Below, piece after piece: positions 31,007 through 34,608 of a stretch of 34,608 nucleotides of DNA; within the stretch, counting starts at the first letter, position 1; every line of letters begins with the position of its first letter. The stretch covers positions 1 through 34,608 of the forward strand of contig JADLBD010000270.1 in NCBI GenBank assembly GCA_020847975.1. The letters run 5' to 3'. The notes under the pieces were generated by a model. It was not told where the DNA came from and searched no databases. It saw only the letters and a program-made list of their open reading frames with translations. The translations under genes were made by a program, and so were the position numbers. This DNA is from Bryobacterales bacterium. Lineage in GTDB: Bacteria; Acidobacteriota; Terriglobia; Bryobacterales; Bryobacteraceae.

Positions 31007-31392
31007 TGAAAACCCTGCGAGTGGGAATCGCCAGTTACGACGAGATGAAGGCCCGGACCCTGGCCATTGCGCAAGGAAAGCACAGGCCGGCCGCTGACGA
31101 GCCAAAGGTGTGGTTCACGTCGGCGGAGAGCTTCGCACGGGTGCTATCTGATCGCAACCGGGCAGTTCTGCAAATGATCGCCGATCGGGCGCCTGGATCG
31201 CTGGCGCAACTGGCGGAACTAACCGGCAGGCAGAAATCGAACCTCTCGCGCACGCTGAAAACCATGGAGCGGTATGGATTCGTGAAGCTTGAACGGGGAC
31301 CTCGTGGTTCTGTCATTCCGAAGGTCCCCTACCAACGGATCTCCCTGGTGTTGCCGGTGTCACGATCAGCCCAGAAGCTCCCGGCTGCGTGA
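31006..31392 (+). CDS. HVO_A0114/TumA-like winged-helix antitoxin and repressor
   Basis: A 128-residue DNA-binding protein. Its opening KTLRVGIASYDEMKARTLAIA and the segment KVWFTSAESFARVLSDRNRA lead into a winged helix at about 55-105 with the recognition region LAELTGRQKSNLSRTLKTME and wing YGFVKLERGPRG. This matches the HVO_A0114 family of putative DNA-binding proteins, which pair with DUF6516 toxins as TumA-like antitoxins. The frame is intact, and its ATG overlaps the toxin's stop codon (TGATG). The C-terminal tail (VLPVSRSAQKLPAA) is unstructured-looking. With the toxin truncated, it probably persists as a repressor or as protection against a related toxin elsewhere; that is inference. 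Confidence 0.85.
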   Translation: MKTLRVGIASYDEMKARTLAIAQGKHRPAADEPKVWFTSAESFARVLSDRNRAVLQMIADRAPGSLAQLAELTGRQKSNLSRTLKTMERYGFVKLERGPRGSVIPKVPYQRISLVLPVSRSAQKLPAA

Positions 31393-31430
31393 AGATGGAG
31401 CCGATTCGGCCGGGGTGGGATAAACGGCGC

Positions 31431-31448
31431 GTTCGAGAATACTCGAAC
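31431..31448. repeat. Short perfect hairpin
   Basis: GTTCGAG and CTCGAAC form a perfect 7-bp stem around AATA, 39 bases after the antitoxin stop. No T-run follows on the plus strand, so it is not a standard terminator. It could be a binding site or part of the adjoining inverted-repeat segment. Confidence 0.45.
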
Positions 31449-31454
31449 AGGAAA

Positions 31455-31526
31455 GGGTCAGATGAGCAGATCCAAAACGCACCGGGCACATAACCAAGCA
31501 GCCGCTATGCGGATCGCTTCTGACCC
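31455..31526. repeat. 72-bp segment bounded by inverted GGGTCAGA/TCTGACCC repeats
   Basis: GGGTCAGA (31455-31462) and TCTGACCC (31519-31526) are perfect 8-bp inverted ends; the right end touches the smc stop codon at 31527. The interior contains CCGCTATGCGG, a small palindrome (31502-31512). Such ends are reminiscent of REP-like or miniature mobile elements, but only one copy is present in the window, so mobility is unproven. As a transcript from smc it would fold as a long-loop hairpin. Confidence 0.4.
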
Positions 31527-34500
31527 CTAATCCGCCCCGGCCGCCATCGTATACCGCGGAGCCACCGGCGGCGGCACTGCCGCCGCCCCGAACTTCACCG
31601 ACACGATCTTCGATATCCCGGGCTCCTGCATCGTCACCCCGTACATCGTCTCGCACGCCTCCATCGTCCTCTTGGCGTGCGTGATGGTGATGAACTGTGT
31701 CTGGTGCGACATCTCCTTCAGCAGCTTCACCAGCCGCGCCGTGTTCGCTTCGTCCAGCGCCGCGTCCACCTCATCGAGCACGCAGAACGGGCTCGGCTGG
31801 TAACGGAAAATAGCCAGCAGCAGCGCCATCGCCGTCAGCGACCGCTCGCCGCCCGAAAGCAACAGCACGTTTTGCAGCTTCTTCCCCGGAGGCGACGCCA
31901 TGATGTCGATCCCCGATTCCATGCTGTTGCCCGGGTCCGTCATCCGCATCTCGCCCACGCCGCCGTTGAACAACACCGTGAACATCTGCTTGAAGTTCGC
32001 GTTGATCGCCTCGAACGCCTCGCTGAACCGCTTCCGCGATTCCACGTCGATCTCCGCAATCGCCTTCTCCGTATCCCGAATCGAATCGAGCAGGTCCTGC
32101 CGCTGCGTGTTGAGAAAATCGTAGCGCTGCTGCGCTTCCTGAAACTCCTCGAGCGCCTGCGGATTCACCGGACCCAGATTGTCGATCTTCGTCTTCACTT
32201 CCTGGTACTTCGCCTCGCAGGCCGACAACTCCGTCTCCTCCGGAATCGTCTCATCGCCTGAGGAAAGCTCCTCCAGCGCGCAGTTCAGTTCCTTCCGGCA
32301 GGTCTCTTCCAGGTACTGTAACTCCGATTGCAGCTTCACCAGTTGCACTTCAATGTGCCCCCGGCTCTCCTGCGCTTCGGCAAGCGTTGTGCGTAAGCCG
32401 CGCAATTGCTCCTCCGCCTGCGCCAGCGAGCCGCGCGCCTGCATCTCCCGCTCCTCGAGAACCCGCACCGTTTCCTCGAGCTTCGTGATCTCGCCCGTCA
32501 ACTCCGTCAGCCGCGCGTCGATCTCCAGATTGTCCGAAAGCAGCCGCGCCCGGTCCACTCCCAGCCGCTGCATCTCGTTTGAAAGGTCCTGCCGCCGGTT
32601 GTGCAACTCCCGAATCTGGTTGTCCAGCCTCGCCCTCGCCGATTGCTCGGCGCGCCGCCGCTCCTCGAGTCCCGCCATCTCCGCCCGCAACGCGGCATGC
32701 TCCTCGGCCAGTTGCGCGTTCAGTTGCTGTAACTCGGCAAGCTGCTGCCGCGCCGCCTCGAGCGCCTGCTCTTCCCGCGTGCGATTCGCCTCGGCAATCT
32801 CGAGCTTCTCCTGCATGCCCGCCTGCCGCGTCCGCGCCTTCTCTCCGTCGCCGGCGAGCCGCTGCAACTCCATCCGCACTACGCTCAACCGTTGATTGGT
32901 GCGGTTCAGCTCCTCGGACAGCTTGCGCATTTCATGCTCCAGCGCCAGAGCGTCCTTCTCCTGCATCTGCTGCGCCCCGCGCAGCCGCTCCATGTCCTCC
33001 ACCAGCAGCCCGATCTCCTCCTCAAGCCCGCTAAGCTGCTTCGTGGTCTTCGCCACCTGCGCTTCCTTCTCTTTGTGCGCCGCCGTCAACTCGCGCAGCT
33101 CCCGCTTCAACGCCAGCGGACCCGCGCCCGTCTTCTTGCCGCCGCTCACTGCATGTCCGTGGTAGGAAATCCCATCCGGTAAAAGGAAGTACAAATCCGG
33201 ATAGTGCAGCGCCAGCCGCTGCGCCGATTCCCTCTCCTGCACCAGAAAACACCGCGCCAGCCGCGGGATCAGTTCCGTCGGCGCCTTCGTCAGCCCGTTC
33301 GTCATCTTCAACTGATCGCTCAGCCGCGCCACGATTCCTGTCTCCGGCCCGAGCGCCGGCTCCTGCGGCGCGCTCGACGGAATATTCATATCCGGCTCCG
33401 GATGCACCAGGAACGTAGCCCGCCCATCCAGGTCACTGCGCATCAGGTCCACGCCCCGGTGCGCCTCCTGCCAGTCCCGCACCACCACATACTCCAATTC
33501 CTCGTGCAGGAACTCTTCCGTCGCCTTTTCCCAGCCCGAATCCACTTCCATGAAATCGGCCAGCACGCCCAGCGGCTGCAACTCCCGCGCCTTGCCGCGT
33601 TCAATCGCCGTAAACAACCGCTTCACGGAATCCGTCGTATACGAGCGGTGCGAAAGGATTTCCTGCGTCGAATCCTTCCGCGCCTTGATCCGCGAAAGTT
33701 CGGCCCGCTGCGTCTCCAGCGCCCGCCGTGCTTCCCCCGCGCTCGCCTTCCGTGTTTGCAACTCCTCCTCGACGCCCCGCCGCCGCTCCATTATCGAGGT
33801 CAATTCCAACTGCCGCGCCGCGATCTTTCTGGCCAGTTCCTCCTTCACCTCGCCGATCCGTTCCAGATCGCTCAGCGCGCCCTGCTCTTCCCGCTGCGCC
33901 CGCGCGTTTTCCCTCTCCAACCCCGACAGGTATTCGCCCACCTGCGCCAACTGGTTCTTGAGCGTGGAAGTCTCCCCGAGCAGCCGCAACACGTGCTGCC
34001 GGCCGTTTTCCAGGCCATGCTCGCGCTGCCGCAACTCCGCCGCCCGCTGGTCCCGCTCCTCGTTCTTCTTCGCCAGCCGCTGCCGCGCATCTTCCGACTT
34101 CTGGTTCAACTCCGCCAGCGAATCGGCATGCGATTGAAACTCACCCTCGAAGATCTCCAGCCGCTTCTCGATCTCCGATGTCTCCGTCTCGCCCTGCGCC
34201 AGCCGCTTCTCGATCCCTGCAACCTGCCCCGCCTGGCTCTCCAGCCGGCCACGGGCCCGCTCCGCTTCCACGCGGAACTCCGACAACTCCTGCCGCCGCT
34301 GGGTCAACTCGTGCTCCAGTTCGAAGCACTGCTCCTGCAACCCCGTCTGCTGCTTCTCTTTCTCCGCAACCGACGCCGTCAGCGCCTGGAACTGCCGGTT
34401 CGCCTCGCCCAAATCGAGCGCCGTCTTCGCCGCCTCGCGCTCCCGCACCTTGTACCGCCCGGCCAATGCCTGCCGCAGGTGCCCCAGCATCTCCGCCTTC

Positions 34501-34608
34501 AGTTCCTCATACCGCTTCGCCTTCGCCGCCTGCCGCTTCAGCGAGTTCACCTGCCGCCCGACTTCTTCCAGAATGTCGAACACCCGCGACAGGTTCTGCT
34601 TGGCGCCT
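31527..34608 (-). CDS. smc: Chromosome segregation protein SMC, C-terminal part (N-terminus outside the window)
   Basis: SMC dimers are ATP-driven DNA loop extruders that organise and separate chromosomes with ScpA/ScpB. About 1027 residues are visible; the frame is open to the right edge, where it reads AKQNLSRVFDILEEVGRQVNSL, a conserved segment after the N-terminal ATPase. Missing are the Walker A region and roughly the first 150-170 residues. Long coiled coils flank a hinge encoded near 33650-33130 (ELQPLGVLADFMEV ... YVVVRDWQEA ... GISYHGHAVSGGKKTG). The C-terminal ATPase holds the signature LLSGGERSLTAMALLLAIF and Walker B with FCVLDEVDAALDEANTARL. The protein ends with a Pro/Ala-rich tail. 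The stop is at 31529-31527. Length and motifs fit bacterial SMC (about 1190 residues). Confidence 0.97.
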   Translation of the reverse strand, partial: GAKQNLSRVFDILEEVGRQVNSLKRQAAKAKRYEELKAEMLGHLRQALAGRYKVREREAAKTALDLGEANRQFQALTASVAEKEKQQTGLQEQCFELEHELTQRRQELSEFRVEAERARGRLESQAGQVAGIEKRLAQGETETSEIEKRLEIFEGEFQSHADSLAELNQKSEDARQRLAKKNEERDQRAAELRQREHGLENGRQHVLRLLGETSTLKNQLAQVGEYLSGLERENARAQREEQGALSDLERIGEVKEELARKIAARQLELTSIMERRRGVEEELQTRKASAGEARRALETQRAELSRIKARKDSTQEILSHRSYTTDSVKRLFTAIERGKARELQPLGVLADFMEVDSGWEKATEEFLHEELEYVVVRDWQEAHRGVDLMRSDLDGRATFLVHPEPDMNIPSSAPQEPALGPETGIVARLSDQLKMTNGLTKAPTELIPRLARCFLVQERESAQRLALHYPDLYFLLPDGISYHGHAVSGGKKTGAGPLALKRELRELTAAHKEKEAQVAKTTKQLSGLEEEIGLLVEDMERLRGAQQMQEKDALALEHEMRKLSEELNRTNQRLSVVRMELQRLAGDGEKARTRQAGMQEKLEIAEANRTREEQALEAARQQLAELQQLNAQLAEEHAALRAEMAGLEERRRAEQSARARLDNQIRELHNRRQDLSNEMQRLGVDRARLLSDNLEIDARLTELTGEITKLEETVRVLEEREMQARGSLAQAEEQLRGLRTTLAEAQESRGHIEVQLVKLQSELQYLEETCRKELNCALEELSSGDETIPEETELSACEAKYQEVKTKIDNLGPVNPQALEEFQEAQQRYDFLNTQRQDLLDSIRDTEKAIAEIDVESRKRFSEAFEAINANFKQMFTVLFNGGVGEMRMTDPGNSMESGIDIMASPPGKKLQNVLLLSGGERSLTAMALLLAIFRYQPSPFCVLDEVDAALDEANTARLVKLLKEMSHQTQFITITHAKRTMEACETMYGVTMQEPGISKIVSVKFGAAAVPPPVAPRYTMAAGAD

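Overview
The window reads as a chromosomal segment of a GC-rich, diderm, soil-type bacterium. The best guess is Acidobacteriota, close to Solibacter/Bryobacter. This rests on the Oar-type TonB-dependent receptor with an N-terminal carboxypeptidase-regulatory-like domain, the CGNR zinc-finger regulator, several Tat-exported TIM-barrel enzymes, and a core layout (rplT, coiled-coil protein, zapA, peptidase) free of phage or plasmid genes. The taxonomy is inference from gene content, not from a marker tree.

Layout, left to right. 24-4197 (+) is a housekeeping block: ribosomal protein L20, a ZapB-like coiled coil, ZapA, an M3 oligopeptidase and two tandem secreted thioredoxin-fold proteins. 4317-5950 is decayed: a chimeric outer-membrane beta-barrel pseudogene, a probable phage-primase remnant, and a HigBA locus whose toxin is broken and antitoxin intact. 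It ends against a tRNA-Arg(CCG) gene at 5951-6027. 6099-12224 holds a ClC/CBS/TPR fusion, Ku, a Tat-exported enolase-superfamily enzyme, an orphan protein and a lone receiver domain. 12235-15939 is organised around a CGNR regulator divergent from an alpha/beta hydrolase-MOSC pair; the regulator also precedes a beta-barrel gene and the receiver gene on the minus strand. 16031-24144 carries a secreted SGNH hydrolase divergent from an Oar-type receptor, a strong terminator, and a 1055-residue protein of unknown family with its own promoter.

24199-29725 is a compact metabolic neighbourhood. Four minus-strand genes (DapA-family aldolase/lyase, Asp/Glu racemase-like protein, methylthioribose-kinase-like phosphotransferase, serine acetyltransferase) diverge from an enolase paralogue and a Tat-exported sugar isomerase-like protein. 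The enolase paralogue carries two substitutions at conserved catalytic positions. 29770-31526 is a second decayed patch that mirrors the first: a frameshifted barrel of the same family, a TumE-like toxin gene with an internal stop, an intact HVO_A0114/TumA-like antitoxin, a 21-bp palindrome at its promoter end, and a short inverted-repeat-bounded segment. The window closes inside smc (minus strand, N-terminus outside).

The most interesting points are the two independent toxin-antitoxin loci that both lost the toxin and kept the antitoxin, each beside a decaying barrel gene; the altered enolase in its unusual neighbourhood; the 1055-residue orphan; the ClC-CBS-TPR fusion; and an alpha/beta hydrolase with a clean in-frame deletion where the catalytic acid should be. 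No CRISPR array, intact insertion sequence or rRNA was seen.
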